A stretch of 64,000 bases of DNA. Origin: Gibbula magus. Lineage: Eukaryota; Mollusca; Gastropoda; Trochida; Trochidae. The number at the start of each line of letters is the position of its first letter. Position 1 is the stretch's first letter. Under the pieces are notes generated by a model. That model saw only the letters and a program-made list of their open reading frames with translations. It made no database searches and had not been told where the DNA came from. Below are positions 20,646 through 34,205 of the stretch, one piece after another. The DNA is taken from positions 42,109,548 to 42,173,547 of the forward strand of contig OW388299.1 in the NCBI GenBank assembly GCA_936450465.1. The letters are read 5' to 3'. Both the position numbers and the translations under genes were made by a program.

Positions 20646-22249
20646 TTATAATCAGGGAAAAAATATTCCAAGACATTATTAGTGACAATTATGCATATCC
20701 AATGATATTTGTTTTTAAATTAGATTAAAGGAAGTATAGGTACGTCAAATAATAAAAAAAAAAAGGAAATGATTTGAATCTTCTAAAAGTTTACAGAGAA
20801 CAAATTTAAGTATGAGGTCAAATTGTCATGAAGTATTTAATCGTTAGTCTCATGTAAATAGTACATTTGACATAACTTCATTCTCATATTGTACGATTTT
20901 TGCAAAGGTGTATTTAGGTTTAAATGTTTTATGCTAAACATAGCATATGATCTAATAATTCCGGGTCAAGGCACTAATGAATGCATGAATTCGTTCTGTG
21001 TGTTCTGTGAACGTGTTCTTTCAATAACACGTTTTACAGAATATACTTTTAACAAGCATTTTTGACATTGGACAACACTTATTACTCATTACATGATCGT
21101 CGTTAGTGGAATTTAAAGGAACGTTTCACTTTCCCTACATGTACGTAATAGCCTAATTATAATTGGTATATAAGAATATCAAAATACAATTGCAAAGAAG
21201 AAGCTGGCAATTGTCACATTCATCAAATTTTACAAATCATCCCCACTTATTTATCCAAATATATATCTGACCTCTTCAAGTAAATGTGAGCTTGGTTTCA
21301 TATATATATATTCTTAAAAAATGACATGCTGAAGATTAACTTTCATATAAGTTCATTTCCGATCGGTTCCACAACAAAGTGTTCATCAGGGAAACTAATA
21401 CATTGTGTTGCTAATGATGTAGTGTCAACAATTGTTATGTATATATTGGTCTTGGAATATAACTACACATTCGTTTCTAATTGGTAACTTAGTACATGAA
21501 TGATACATGAGAACGGTCGTGTTTATGTGATCTTAATTCCAAACCACAATAAAGTATTTCCCGCATGCTATCATTCTAATTGCAAAAACATGTTATTCAA
21601 ATAACCAATAGGAAATTGAAATTTGCGGCAGAAGTATGTTTCAGGTATTCAATTGTTAAAATCTAGTCACGTACCACGGAGCAAAGTTTACTAAATAGCT
21701 CTAAGATTACTGAGACACGATTCAATTCAACTTTCACTGCATATTTATTTATTACTGTTGGAGTTACGAAATAAGCTATCGGGCACATAAAACGATATGA
21801 ATACAAGTTGTAATCTGAATATGATAAATAGGACCAATAGTCACTTATTAAACTAGATTTAAGTGTTGAGCCATTGTCTTATCACGTTTAGGAAAAGGTT
21901 TCTTTCAATATTTTCGATTTGGAATCTTCTCAACTAAATGCGACATGGGAGACTGAAATAGAACAATCACATCATTGGTACCTTCCTTGGTTTCTTACAG
22001 CAATAAAACGTCATCCTTACATAATGCATATAACTGGCCTGTCATAAATTCTTATACATATGCATTTATTTTATATCATATTGAATGTACCTAATAATCA
22101 TATTTGAAACAGAGAATAACAAACTAAAAACCTTGATTCTAAACTTATCTGGTTTTAGGCTTTATTGAAGTTGAATATACGTGGTATTCGCCAATGCAAG
22201 AAATACAAAATATCTTCCAGATTTAAAATATCTCACATGGCAAATAAAC
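20646..22249. other. AT-rich spacer, nothing recognised
   Basis: No ORF, repeat partner or inverted repeat was recognised. Short (TA)n runs occur near 21300. It lies upstream of the segmental array. Confidence 0.4.
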
Positions 22250-24189
22250 AGCAGTGACAAGACAATTACCCGAAGTTCCCAAACAGACACTTTTCATCTC
22301 TAGGTTTGTTTAAGATACAACAACAGTGAATACACATATTATAAAGGATTTAGAAACACTTACATAACGTCAAATATGCGTTCTGACCTGCCAGTTAATC
22401 CAACAGGCCCAACGTTACGTCTGAACTAGTTTTGTTTTTCTTGCATAAGAACATTGCTTTATTAATAGGAAGATGCGAATAGTAATTTAATTTGAGATGG
22501 AATGTGGCATCAAACGTGAGTGATAGATGTAAGCTTCTGCATGAACGAGTCTTCAATTTCACTGACTAAGTTAATACAAGTGATGTATGAATATCATAAA
22601 GGTATAGATAAAAACAATTCAAGGAACCTTGGGTGAGTTATGTCTTGATTTTTATCAGCCTTTCAAATTCGTTTATTCTGTCGTTTAGTGAATGAAAGTT
22701 CAAATTGAAAATGATGAACCAGGGAATAATTCAGAGATTTACATTCCTGAATGTCATGAATTGCTTCAATGACTTCAAGCAATTCATCGATTGTTGTTTA
22801 ACGGAATTTTGCAGTCTCTGGTTAGGACGACTGTCGGTTTGTGTTTGAAACTAGTAATAGTATAAGCGACAAATCGTGTTATGACATCTTTCTGGTGTAA
22901 ATTTTATGTTCGTTGCCCAATGAATAAAATAGATACAACGTTGAGACAAATAAGTGCATGCAAAATATGAGCGATCTATTGTATAGGAATCTGCTTATTT
23001 GTTTGGTATTCACCATTTGTGTTTTTGCAATAAAACTCGATTTATATAGCCAGTGTATCATCTTCTCAAACGATTAGATATTACCGAAGCATGCAAACGA
23101 TCAGAACAAATTGAGTTTTTTGTTTAACCCTGTTTGGGCAATATTTATAAATGTTCCCTGATAGCGAAGCAGCGCGCTGAACCTAAACTGGTAGCACTAC
23201 TACACACTAGTTAAAGAATTGCTGACGACATTAATCAGATGGACTGTTATCAATTGGTGGAGAACAGTAGACTACTGTTTGTGATGTGTTTTAATCGGTC
23301 TCCAGTGAGTCGTAATCTTGATAAATGTGTTCAACTGTTTGCATCGCACCGAACGGTCCATGTCAACTGTTTTGATCACACAAAATAGTCCCTTTCAACT
23401 GTATGATCACACAAAATGTTAGGTCCTTCTAGGTCATTGACTCGTTCTTACTGAAATGCGATTAAAATATAACAGTTCGGCAATCAGTATTTCCATATAA
23501 GACGAAAAACAAATCTTTGGCCTGTTTCTCCTGATGTGGGTAAAAACATTTGATTTTTAGGGTGACTTCACATATACACGACAGCGATATGTCACTGAAT
23601 ACATGTATTTTCAAACATATTTTTTATGAAAACAAGAAATAAACTTCCTTTGAAGTAATCACCCATAAATTAAACCACATATCACTTAAATGCTAATAGA
23701 CATTTTTTTTTATTTTCAAATGACAAAAGACAAGAACCGTATCTTTATAAATACATGTTGTTGGTTTTTTGCTTTGGCATTATGAACGATGCCCATACAA
23801 TTGTGGAAACAAATTAACTTTAGCCATTGAATACATTTTAAATCTTACATTCTCATCACAGCTGTTTTCATGTGTTCGTCAAAAAATTAGGATTTTTCAA
23901 CTACATATTTGTAATAAAAATAGTTATTGGGATAGTGAAGAAATAATGAAGTATGTATCATGTGAATATTTTCTCATTAAGTTGACCAGTAACGTGATTT
24001 CCGTTCGGATGTACCTGACTGTGAGTGACCCATTATTGAATAATCAATATGTAAAACAACATTAATAGATCGAAGCAAAGGCCACCGTTGTCATAAATAT
24101 ATTCTGTAGTAAACAACAATCCCAAAATTGTATGACCTATGGGGGATTTCCCTACGTCTTTAATTTTTAACGAACGTGTAACTTTGTAA

Positions 24190-24445
24190 AATTGTTAGAG
24201 TACTGTTGTGTAATGGTCAGTGTGGTGGCCTCTCACGTCAAATGCCCGTGTTCCTATGGAGACACCAGAAATTTGTGATCTGGGTCTCATATAATGTTGT
24301 GTCCCTTGGCAAGGCACTTCATCCACATTGTACCAAGTCCACCCAGCTATTTAAATTGGTACCTTCGGCGGCACCGAAAGTACAATTTCTTCAGGGTAAT
24401 AACGTACCGCCAGTGAACAGTGAATGCACTTGATATTAGGCATTA
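24190..24445 (+). mobile_element. tRNA-derived SINE, family S3, copy in block A
   Basis: The head GAGTACTGTTGTGTAATGGTCAGTGTGGTGG is degraded in the A box, and the B box is CCGTGTTCCTATGGAG. The body includes TGTCCCTTGGCAAGGCACTT, ACCCAGCT and AGTGAACAGTGAA. It lies at the equivalent place to 39665 and 60625, so insertion predates the duplications. Confidence 0.7.
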
Positions 24446-24784
24446 AACTGTATATCATTATTTATTATTTAAATTTGTGTAACTGTCTGTATGTCTATTT
24501 CTTAATGTAGCTTTTAAAATTAGATCTTCAATACAAAAACTTGTCTGGAATCATTGAACATATTTTTTTCACAAATGCATTTCGGGAGAAACATAATAAA
24601 ATAATTGTGATTGAAGAGAAGACGTATCCACAATATATCATATATCAATTTTATATTAGATTTGAAGAATTCAAATGAAATAGCTACCAAATAGTAGTAA
24701 GTAGTCGAATTTGAATTGGCATTTAAATGTTCGTATTATAGAATCTGCTTAGTACTTAATGTGTGTTTCTCTCGCATTGTGATA

Positions 24785-24882
24785 GAAAAACAATATTTCC
24801 TGGATAACAACTTCATTGTGAACACACATGACGTTTCAAGTATATGCTTATTCCTTTATCAAGTGAAATGAAACAGGTTGCA
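24785..24882 (-). mobile_element. Penelope-like 3' end, copy in block A
   Basis: CTGGATAACAACTTCATTGTG, CACATGACGTTTCAAG and CTTTATCAAGTG match the 3' UTR of the element at 18433-18520. No coding part remains. Equivalent copies are at 40460-40556 and 61515-61612. Confidence 0.6.
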
Positions 24883-25249
24883 TAGAAAATACGTATTCCA
24901 CTTCCAACTGTCCTTCAAAAACCTTTTTTGAAGTGGAAAACATATAAGGGTTTAAAACATATTCACACTCTATGTCAATTATTTTCAATTAAAAAGTCAA
25001 ATCTTCCTTATGCCTAAAACAATACACGCATTCAAAACAACTACACCAAGATGAAATAAAACGCCCTAATTGTGTGACAAATTTAAATGGAACAACACTT
25101 AACGATGTAGCATAATAACCATATGTCATCTGCAGAAATGTCCTTAAATGATTGCGTTTTTGTTGTCCTTTTGTACTCACAAAGAAAAACGCTTTTATTC
25201 AATTCAGCTCCGATAGTGCATTTTATTTTCTTTAGTAGTAATTATGTTT

Positions 25250-25760
25250 ATAATATCTCATAAGCGAAGATCACATGATCATATCTACATGGTCACAGAC
25301 ACAAACAATACACACTGTTTATATAACAAATTGTATCAGAAACTACATTAGAGATGATTTCAATTTAGACAGATACACAGAAAAATGCAATATAATATTC
25401 GTTCTTGTTGATGTAGTCAGCCCAGGTATCATATTTGCTCCACTAAATGAAGCTATAACATCATTATCATCGTCATCAATCATTTCAATTCGAACATACA
25501 ATTCAATATCTAGTGTATCAAGTAGTTTTTTGACAAACGTTTTCACCGAGCCATATAGTGCTCACGGTGCAGAATGATATGACAGTCATGATCAAAACAT
25601 TGATTATTACAGTTTATACATTCTCGTGAAATTTGACCTCCTGAATTTATCTGTATTACAAGTTGTATATCAGATCTATATTCTGGATTGTCATACATTA
25701 AACTATACAGGCTATGCATACGTAGTTGAGTGTGAAGTTTAGCATATCTAGTCATATCCT
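25250..25760 (-). pseudogene. LINE C-terminus and 3' UTR, copy in block A
   Basis: On the minus strand the 70-residue ORF 25755-25543 gives LHTQLRMHSLYSLMYDNPEY and then ECINCNNQCFDHDCHIILH, a C-x2-C...D-x-C-H cluster of the kind found at the C-terminus of non-LTR polyproteins. A second ORF (25546-25343) continues with VKKLLDTLDIELYVRIEMID; the two are offset by a frameshift near 25545. The 3' UTR includes CTTATGCGGAGGAAATAAAG in the better preserved copies (41890-41930, 62470-62490), ending in a TTCA-type simple tail. The family is not named with confidence. Confidence 0.5.
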
Positions 25761-26319
25761 GCCTGACAGATTTAAACCTCTAATACAGATATGATATGTT
25801 TGTCTCTCCTAGGCAATGCCCTTTAGAAATTACGTTGGCAGTTAAAAGCAGAAGTAGCTTCTCATGTAATGAAGTGGTAATATCAATAATAAATATATAT
25901 CCCAATAACTTTTCATTTCGTAAGAAAAGGAAGCGAGGTCACTAGGCCATTAACGTATTTTAATCACAAATCTTCATAGTTAAATGCAAAATGAAAAAAA
26001 ATAGCAGATTGGATCTTTACTTTACTTTAATGCAGCAAGAATAACAGAATGATGTCCCAAGTGTAATTAAACATACAGCAACTTATGTGTAGTGCACGTT
26101 TTTAAGTATTTCCGAAACTGCGAACAACTAATTAAGAACCTGAAACATGAATACGATAACAGTCAAATAACTTTAAAATTATTTCCATTATATAGTATTG
26201 TTATACTTTTTATGGTGAAATAAAGCCAACCGAAGGAACACATGTTTATGGGTATTTCTACTAACAACTAATTTATAACTTAAAACATTAGCTCTTTTAC
26301 TTAAGGATTGTTTTACATG

Positions 26320-26495
26320 CTTGTGCCTCTATCGAAGTATAACAGCAACAAATTGTATAACATTGCGTAGCGCAGTGGAGTGATGTTATACAAAATGTAT
26401 TGCTGTTATATATAAAAACATGTAAATCAATACTTATTGATTTTGTTGATTTTGTTGAACTTGTTGATTTTGTAATTACAAAATCAACAAGTTTT
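26320..26495. repeat. Decayed hairpin (block A) plus 32-bp palindrome
   Basis: GTATAACAGCAACAAATTGT (about 26336-26355) pairs with the diverged right arm (26383-26410); the loop 26364-26382 contains GCGTAGCGCAG. The equivalent hairpin is near-perfect in block C (63530-63653) and has lost its right arm in block B (42900-42940). At 26460-26491 CTTGTTGATTTTGTAA and its complement form a perfect palindrome. Confidence 0.8.
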
Positions 26496-26701
26496 TCTTT
26501 AAATATTTACACAAATCTAATTAATTTGTCATTTATCACGGGAGGCAGCAGCTTGTTACACCCAACATTACATGGCTGAAGCAAAATTGAGGAATCCTTA
26601 ATCTAAACCGGCAGAGGATTCAATTTCGTTTTCCCAGCATTCACATGCATACAATCAGGGTTCGTTTTATCAGGTTTACGCATATCACGCGACGTTCAAA
26701 C

Positions 26702-27064
26702 ATGGCTACCGTTTGTGAAGCGCTAGTGGATGAATAAGCTTGAGGACTTGTATCGATTAAAATGAAGTGAAATTAATTGTCTCATTCGGAAAAGGAATGA
26801 ATATTCCAGTTATTGGCGTAGGTTTGAAGACGAAATGACATGTGTACATATCTTAGTTTGCATCAAAATGTTATGCTCAGTTGTAAGGACCAACTGACAC
26901 GACCGTTTGTTCTGATGGATTGTGACGTCATAAGGTACGAATGCACGAGGTATGCCAGCACATTTTATCTGCATTCATTGAGAAATGGCAGCAGGTTTTT
27001 GAGAGCTCAGAACGTGGAAATTAGTGTAACAAAAATATGTTGTAATTATTTGGTAATATTATAA
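26702..27064 (+). pseudogene. Decayed ORF 1 of the array unit (block A)
   Basis: It begins ATGGCTACCGTTTGTGAAGC after CGACGTTCAAAC. The frame breaks after about 11 codons. A neighbouring frame then gives LEDLYR, a stop, EINCLIRKRNEYSSYWRRFE, a 2-base insertion, and DQLTRPFVLMDCDVIRYECT. In block B the same sequence is open for 89 residues. I do not recognise a family. Multiple breaks here argue that any gene is dead in this copy. Confidence 0.3.
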
Positions 27065-27101
27065 ATGTTGTGATGAAGAGAAAGTTAAAAAGTAAGAAAA
27101 G

Positions 27102-27446
27102 TTGAAACTTATGAAGATATTCAATATAAACACGATATCAAGCACAAAAATACTAAGGTGTGTGTCATATAGACCCGTTTTTACTTTTCAATTTTCCTGT
27201 AAACACACTCAAGTTTTCTTCGATTATACGCAAGAATCGCGTTACATGTGTCATCTAATTATGATAAGAAGTTTAATCTTCTCATCGATCACAAAGGGAC
27301 TAATTACTTCCCACCAAGTAATTGATATTTTAGAAGTGTTGAATATTTCCGATGATATTATCTACCTGACGTACGGACGAATTGAATGGTACAGAACAAT
27401 CGGTTCGGTAAATGTTTGGTTTGGTTCAGAACCAAGAGAGAGGTAA
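27102..27446 (+). pseudogene. Conserved ORF 2 of the array unit (block A), possible exon
   Basis: An open frame of 114 residues: RPVFTFQFSCKHTQVFFD, MCHLIMIRSL, VIDILEVLNISDDIIYLTYG, RIEWYRTIGSVNVWF. Block B (43581-43910) has the same protein with substitutions, an in-frame 12-base difference, and TGG changed to TGA near the end. Both copies are followed by a good splice-donor match (GAGAG|GTAAAAT here; ACAAG|GTAAAAT in B). No recognised domain, signal peptide or start context. Could be an exon remnant of an unknown gene or a chance ORF. Confidence 0.3.
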
Positions 27447-27890
27447 AATCAGAACAAAACAATATCTTGAAGATAAAATCTAATGAGGGTAAAGATGACA
27501 AAGTTGAATGAATGTAATTTGACCTTATAAAAAAATAGATTATGGTATGAGGTAAATAGACTTCGATGCAAGGTGTATGTCCAGACAGAAAAACATTGCG
27601 GTTCAATTAATGTAGTTGAGAACCTTTGGTAGTTACAGTTTCTTCATTGTTTGTACTTGAAGGTAATTAAGTTCGTTAATTTTAGGTGCTGCAGGTAAAA
27701 TGATGTGTTTATTACCTCCATTAATTCCAGAGATGCTGCTGACGAAGTGAATTGATTTTTGATAACAACGTGTGACCTGAACAAGGCACGATTTGTCCTG
27801 ATGGAGAAGGAATGGAACATGTTTTGTTGTTCTCTGACCTTTTTAAACATCTTATTTGGGGTGGGGAGATATATTTAAATCTTAGGAATG

Positions 27891-28589
27891 TTTCATGTCT
27901 GTATCAAGTTAATTTTAAAAAGCAGGATGCGGTTTATCATTCTATTGTCATTAATTTTGGCTGCTTCAGTGAAGGTTCTGAGCTTAAAATGCTGATGGTT
28001 AAGTATGTTTTAAACGTGCGATTGTTTCAAACAAAATATTGATAGGTCTAAAGCTCATTGCTTTGAGAGCAAGAAAAGAAAGATAATGGGCTTGTCGCTG
28101 GAACTGTCGGAGTACCTCGCCATGCCTTAACAAAATGGAGCCAACGCCCAAAGGGCCGAGGCAGACCTTTTTCACTTACATTACTAAAACATGAAAAATG
28201 TATATTTTGAATTTTAAAAGTTCATGTGATATAAATATAACCATAACAATAAATTGAAGTCATAGGGGTACTTGAAATTATACTGCGATTTATTATAAAT
28301 ATAATTAACCAGTTCTATTCACAAGACTGCCTTTTATTTGATTGATTCATATACTACATAGCGCATGCAATGAAAAACACTGTCGACTTGGAGACAAGAC
28401 TGCCGAGCCTTTAATTAAATGACCCGTACAAGCACGTCCAGGAAGCAATCTTGTCCTCGTGACAACTTATCATAAATGCCTGACCTGTAGCAGTAGTGTA
28501 AAGACTTACCAAAACATTCAAACTTATTTCCAGATATCATTAAAAGACACTGCAAGATAAGGAATACAATGGAAATCATAAAACATGAA
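27891..28589. other. Unit I spacer between blocks A and D
   Basis: This stretch has no paralogue in unit II, where the corresponding interval (44376-46599) is different sequence. A short GC-richer stretch at 28085-28170 was not identified. Confidence 0.4.
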
Positions 28590-29599
28590 ATGCACTTCAA
28601 ACGTCTCAAATAATTATGACTGTGATTAATAAGTGTGTACCTCTTTGAACATATCAAACAATACGTTATTTCATGCAACTATGTTTTCCTCAAGACAAAA
28701 TGAGATAAATGAAAAAAATGAAAAAGATATGGTATCTAATTCAATTCATTCTCTACCTCATTCAACACCACTTTGAGGCCATACTCAATTTGCCTGGGGG
28801 AACTCGTGCAGTTTAACCAATTCAAAATGACAAAGACGTAATAATGAATACAACCAAGAAAATTAATTAATTAATAATTCAAATTCATTGTCATCTGAAG
28901 GGTTCTCAAAGTAATACTACATGGGTTACAAACTCGACAATCATCTAGATTCGGGAAGAACAGTGGATATATAAAACACATAGTATTTAAATGCATTGGT
29001 TTGATTTTTAATTGAATTCATCATCGTGGGACTAAAAGCTAATGTCATAAACCGGTTTGAAATTATGCTCTGCTCTACTGTACAAATGACTTATATTCCG
29101 TCAATCAATGTAAAACATGCAAGCGAATTGACTAATTATTCAATAAAAAATGAGACAATTTATACTCAATTAATGTGTTGATGTTTTTTAAAAATGTGAG
29201 ATAAAACTATGAGTTTAATATTAATGAGTATTCGGATATTGCAAATATGCCATCGTAATATTTTCTCATATTTCTTATAAACTTATTCAATTGTAGTCAT
29301 TGTTTTAAAAGAATATGCACATATTAAGGAGGTAAATTTTAATGCAGTTAATTCAATCATTCAGGTGTCAAATCTGACTCGCAACGAAAACAAACATTTC
29401 GGGTTTGACAGAATTTAATCACTTTAGTTCTACATTGGGATTTAATTTATTTTGGAACACAATTGAGAAGACAATGGGGAAATGTTATCATCACATAAAA
29501 GCTTTATACATACCTCATGAAGTGAATGATCATTGAGTGTTGATAGAAACAAAACAAGGAATTTTGCTACAAACACAGTCACTGAGAAGCATTGAGTAT

Positions 29600-29880
29600 A
29601 ACTGAAGTGAAGTGAAGTGAAGTGAAGTGAAGTAAGGGAAGGTAAGGTGAGTTGAGATGAAGTGAGTTGAGGTGTGGTGAGGTGTGGTGAATTGAGCGAG
29701 ATGAGTTGATGTTAGGTGAGGTGAGTTGATGTGAAGTGAGGTAAGGTGAGGTCCGGGAGGTGACGTGAGAAGAGATGAGGTGATAAGTTGAGGTGAGGTG
29801 ATGTACATGTAAGATGAGTTGCGAGAGACGAGGTGAGGTGAGGGGAAGCAAGATGGGGTGAGGTGAGGTGATCAGTTGCC
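29600..29880. repeat. GGTGA/AAGTG minisatellite (block D)
   Basis: About 280 bases of degenerate 5-base units (GAAGT, GAGGT, GAGTT). The Thr/Ser/His-rich minus-strand ORFs across it are artefacts. Confidence 0.9.
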
Positions 29881-30859
29881 ATAAGTTGCTTTTAAAACAA
29901 TTCAACTTAAATCACGGAGGCGATTATTATTCAGTTGATATCTGGTCAGCCGATAGTTGTTGAACATCATACCAGAGTAATCGGGATTTTTTGGTCTCAC
30001 CACTTACGTAACTAGAATTAGCTGTGTCATTGACATGTTAGGTGATCCTTTGCCATGGTGCTTTCGACGGTTACAGACTTTACTTTGTCTCCTATTACAG
30101 CTTCGATTAAATATATTGTAACACCAAACAGGTTAACCACATAAAACTGACATATGCAAACGTATTTGCTATGTTTATTTGCTGGTTGTTTCCAGATAGT
30201 CTGGACGTTAAGCATGTTTGACAACAACATTCCCAAACTCCACAGTTGACTAGACTTCTTTGGTTATGTATTGCGTACCTATCACGTAATTATGATGCAA
30301 AGTGTTTTAGCGAATGAAGAACATTGAGATACAACGAAGATAGATTAACCTGTTTTTTCCCATTTTCCGGAGAACATCTATCAAAATTGTTATTTCGTCC
30401 CATTTATACTTCGGTGTCCATGGCAATCATTAATATAAGCGTTCTGTTGAGCAATCGTTTCACAAACACTGTCGGCTATATGAAACCCAGAAAATAAAAA
30501 AAAATTAAATATTAAAACTTCTCAACAAGGGAAATACAACTTTTTCAGCAACAAAGACACCAACATTTAGGGTTATGTTAATTTGGCGTTCGTTAGATAG
30601 AAAAATGAATGCAAATGGTTTTAATTCTAGTACTGCTGAAACTACAATTTTATTGCAGAATAGGCGGAAGAGGTACCAAAGAATAAATAAGCTCGTAGCT
30701 ATATAGTATTGAACTCAAAATTCGGCATATCAACACTTTCTGCCTCCTGTATTTCAATGCTGTTTTCAGGTGCAATGGACTTGTAGGCCTATTTTTGATG
30801 AAAAGTGAGTATGTTATAGAAACACAATTGCCCATTTCCATTGGGTGTGAAACCTAATT

Positions 30860-31129
30860 GTGTATGATTTGAGATATAAACTACGAATGCAGTCGGGACG
30901 AATTTCTAATAACGAATCCAACATGGCGACTGCCAATCTTCGAAGGGATAGGACTACTTTTAAATACATTGTTTACAGTAACATAATTAATGTTCTCAAT
31001 TTCATCTGGCTTGAAGGAACAACACAGTCCTCTAGTGCAATGGTTTGTATGAGCAAGATCCTATTAAGTACACATTACGCAAGAAATAACACTGTCGACC
31101 AAAAGAAACACCTACTTGATTTTCCTTAA
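30860..31129 (+). pseudogene. Unrecognised short ORF starting ATGGCGACTGCC
   Basis: An 89-residue frame includes SNMATANLRRDRTTFKY. In block E the matching ATGGCGGCTGTCTAG (about 49620) stops at once, so there is no conservation of coding capacity. Probably not a gene. Confidence 0.15.
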
Positions 31130-33106
31130 AAAATGAAAGATAACATAGTTTTCTGAAATATTATTAATGGTGATCTCCACGTTATGCTGAAACAACAATT
31201 AATATGAAAGTCCTTTGAAATCGTGGAATAACTGTGATGCGAGTCAATAACATTCATGAAAACCATGCCTAATGAAAACCACTATTTGCGGTTGATTCAC
31301 TTGTGCACCGTACCAACGTACATCTGTAGTGTCATCACCACTTAAATCAAATGTGTGCTGGGAAAAACAGTTCTCTATTGTCCTTCAAAAACATCAATTA
31401 TCTTTGAATTCTTTTGATCTCTCTACTGCAAAAAAAACCACATGTATCTTGATCATTATGCTTTCATCACTTAGTAGAATGTTTAAACATTATTGATTTT
31501 ATTTTCATCGGATAGAAACTTGAAATTCCAATTAGTTTCGAGTGACAAATACAGTATATTTGGTGTATGTTTTCATTGAACACAAGTGATTGTCATATAT
31601 GTGTCATTTTGGCAATGAATATACATGTCGAGGGAGATGATTTGTACCTCAGCATACACAATGGATGACATTTTGGTACGTATCAAAGCCAAACGAAACT
31701 TTATAAACAAAAAAACTACTTCACAAATATGATCACTATATTGCATCGATTAATTTCAGAAACGGTCAGTACTTCTTGATAAAATAACATTTTTGATAAC
31801 GTTTCGCATATCCAACATAACTTAACGTTGCACTTTAAGATTAATGTATAAATTGTTCAAAGACTCCTTGATTTGATTGTCTGTTTGTACAAAGTGGTTT
31901 CAGAGATAAACACGATTTTCGTTTATCAATCAGTTCTTCACAAGTGATTGTTGTAGGACTCTAAGAGAGCTAATGTTGTTACCCCACTTGGGAGATTGTT
32001 GAACACATTCTATTTAATCCTATTAGTAAAACCTGTAAAACAGAATGACAATAACAGAGCTTTTACTGAACTACATTTGAATCCCTCCTGGATTCCGCAT
32101 TTCTGCTGAATGGGAGTTAATTCGGTAAATCGCCTTTTGATGCAGACAAAATAATAAAATAAACGGAAAAGCACTGTTCTAGTCGAGTTGAATTGCTATG
32201 AAAGAACAATCCTATATATGAAACAAGATTTGATGACATACTATTCCACCAAAGTACACAGTCTCGATTCTCCTCACTTCCAAGCACTATTAGAAAGCGG
32301 TTTGACAATTTTTAGGTGTATAATCAATTAAATTAATCTACTATAGGAGTCAGTGTTAATGAAGTTTCATTATTTTTGAACTTGTCAGAATATGAAACAA
32401 TATGAACAACACTCTGGGTGTCCTATTTAAAAATTGCATAAGTGAATAGAAATATGCGATTCAATTTCATATTCCGATGTTTATAACAAATGATTAGAAA
32501 CTGAGTAGCCTCTCGTGTACAACACTAGTACCAGGATACAGGAATATTACAAGCAAGAGTTACATCAATCAGTTTTTATTCAAAGATATCAAACTGGATT
32601 ATTCAGGAAAGTAGTTTAAAATAATGTTTTCTCTCTAATTGAAGCTACATAACGAATTTATCTGATTAGGGATTTTTCTTTTCATGTTTAAAACATGAGT
32701 TGCCTCCAATCACTTCGAACATTTAGCTCGATTATAAAAAAAGGTCTAATCCAAGTGTGAGTGCAACGAGGTTCTTTTTTATACTTTAGGTAAAGATTTA
32801 TTCGCTTACAAACTAACCGTAAAACTTATTTTCCATTGTTTCTTCTCGTGGCTCTTAAGAAGTATCCGAATCAAAGTAAAATTCCATCAAACGTTTCCTA
32901 AGTCATTACAGCAATGATGTTTTCCAATGCTTGTATCACGAAATTAACAAATTGTCCCAAGTCCCAAAAGACATGACAGTAGTAAGTTGCTTCAAGACCG
33001 CTCAGCGGACTTCTTATAACTGAATGCTAGAATGAAAATTGATTTCATTTGAAATTTTTTCAAAGTTCTATTTTTCTATTTACAGTTGTCAGCTGAATTT
33101 GATGAA

Positions 33107-33600
33107 TTAAAGGGACACTTCGTGTTTTTCATGAAATTTTATTTAGATTCGATAAATACAAAAATATCCAATGTCCTCATTTACGATCAAATCACCTCAC
33201 TCGACATGCATGTGTATCCCCTCAAGCAAAATATTTGACAATAACTTGCTTCCAATGGAATTTCAAGCAGCGCCTAATACACGATGCGAAGCCGAATTCA
33301 TGCGCCCCATTTACAACTATACAAATTATATGTTCCATTGAACAGTAACAATCAATATCTGTCACTTTGTCGGCTACATATAAGTTTTCAAAATTACGTT
33401 TGAACAATTGACGCGCGCCAGCCGCAAAGCATTGTCCAGTTTTAGATCATAATCATGGTTAAACATTTTAACAATGTAACTTTACTGTTGATTGGCACTA
33501 AAAGGCTAATATCGGAAACAGTCATTTCTTCTCCATTAAATAACACCCTTGGTAATTTTTTACCTATATTACTACAATACCATACGGAGTGTCCCTTTAA
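33107..33600. mobile_element. TTAA-flanked element (M2-related) in block D
   Basis: TTAA-AGGGACACTTCGTG at the left and CGGAGTGTCCCT-TTAA at the right, TTAA at 33107-33110 and 33597-33600. Inner phrases CAAAATTACGTTTGAACAATTGACGC resemble M2. The block E copy starts at 52152 but has lost its right end by deletion near 52574. Confidence 0.8.
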
Positions 33601-34175
33601 ATAAGTGAACTCGTTTTATTACTAGTTACAATCGGTAAAATATCACTTTACTTTATCGAATGTTCTGCTGAGATACATGGTGATGTAGCATGACGAATAC
33701 GCCGGTCACACCATGATAAACACGTCTCTTCATCTATTATTTAGCAAATTTTATATCCTTATCAGACCATTTTGAGAATTGTTTCTCCCAAACTAAAGCT
33801 ACATAACGAATGTATCTTTGTTACGAACCATCTAGGGTATATCACAATCTGCAGATTGTGATGATTCCTAGATTGCACGGAACATCTTCATCTGGTTCAA
33901 GTAACTAACCTTTTATATCAAGAACGCTCTCCTTTCATGTTTAAGATAAGAATTGCTTCCAATCACTTCATACATGGCAGTGGATTTTGAAAAATCTATA
34001 ATTAAAGTTTGAATGCAATGAGGAACTTTTTCATACATCTGGTCGCGATTTATTTTCTTACAAACTAATGGTAAAATTAATTTTATTGTATCTCCCTATG
34101 GCTCTTACGAAACATCTGAATCAAAGTAAAATTCAATCTAACTTTTTCTCTGTAATTACAGTAATGACCTAATGG

Positions 34176-34205
34176 TGTTTTCAATCAATCAATCTTTATT
34201 TGTGT
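34176..34205 (-). mobile_element. Minimal LINE-tail insertion
   Basis: Relative to the related segment at about 32920, a short insert AATCAATCAATCTTTATT has appeared, flanked by GTGTTTTC on both sides. Read on the minus strand it is AATAAAGATTGATTGATT, a LINE polyadenylation signal with simple tail. It is also present in block E (about 53129-53155). Confidence 0.55.

Larger units (their letters stand above)
22250..27890 (+). repeat. Segmental duplication block A (paralogue of B and C)
   Basis: From CGAAGTTCCCAAACAGACA (about 22270) to GGAACATGTTTTG (about 27813) the sequence is collinear with block B (37800-44375), and from its middle onward with block C (58870 to window end). It carries the same SINE, Penelope-like 3' end, LINE C-terminus and ORF remnants in the same order. 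By eye A is more diverged from B and C than those are from each other. Confidence 0.9.

Noticed and set aside
29530..29905. Thr/Ser/His-rich ORFs on the minus strand
   Set aside because: They are translations of the GGTGA minisatellite.
30027..30236. Minus-strand ORF shared with 48318-48509
   Set aside because: Similarity follows from the D/E duplication; the frames diverge and stop at different places and no domain is visible.
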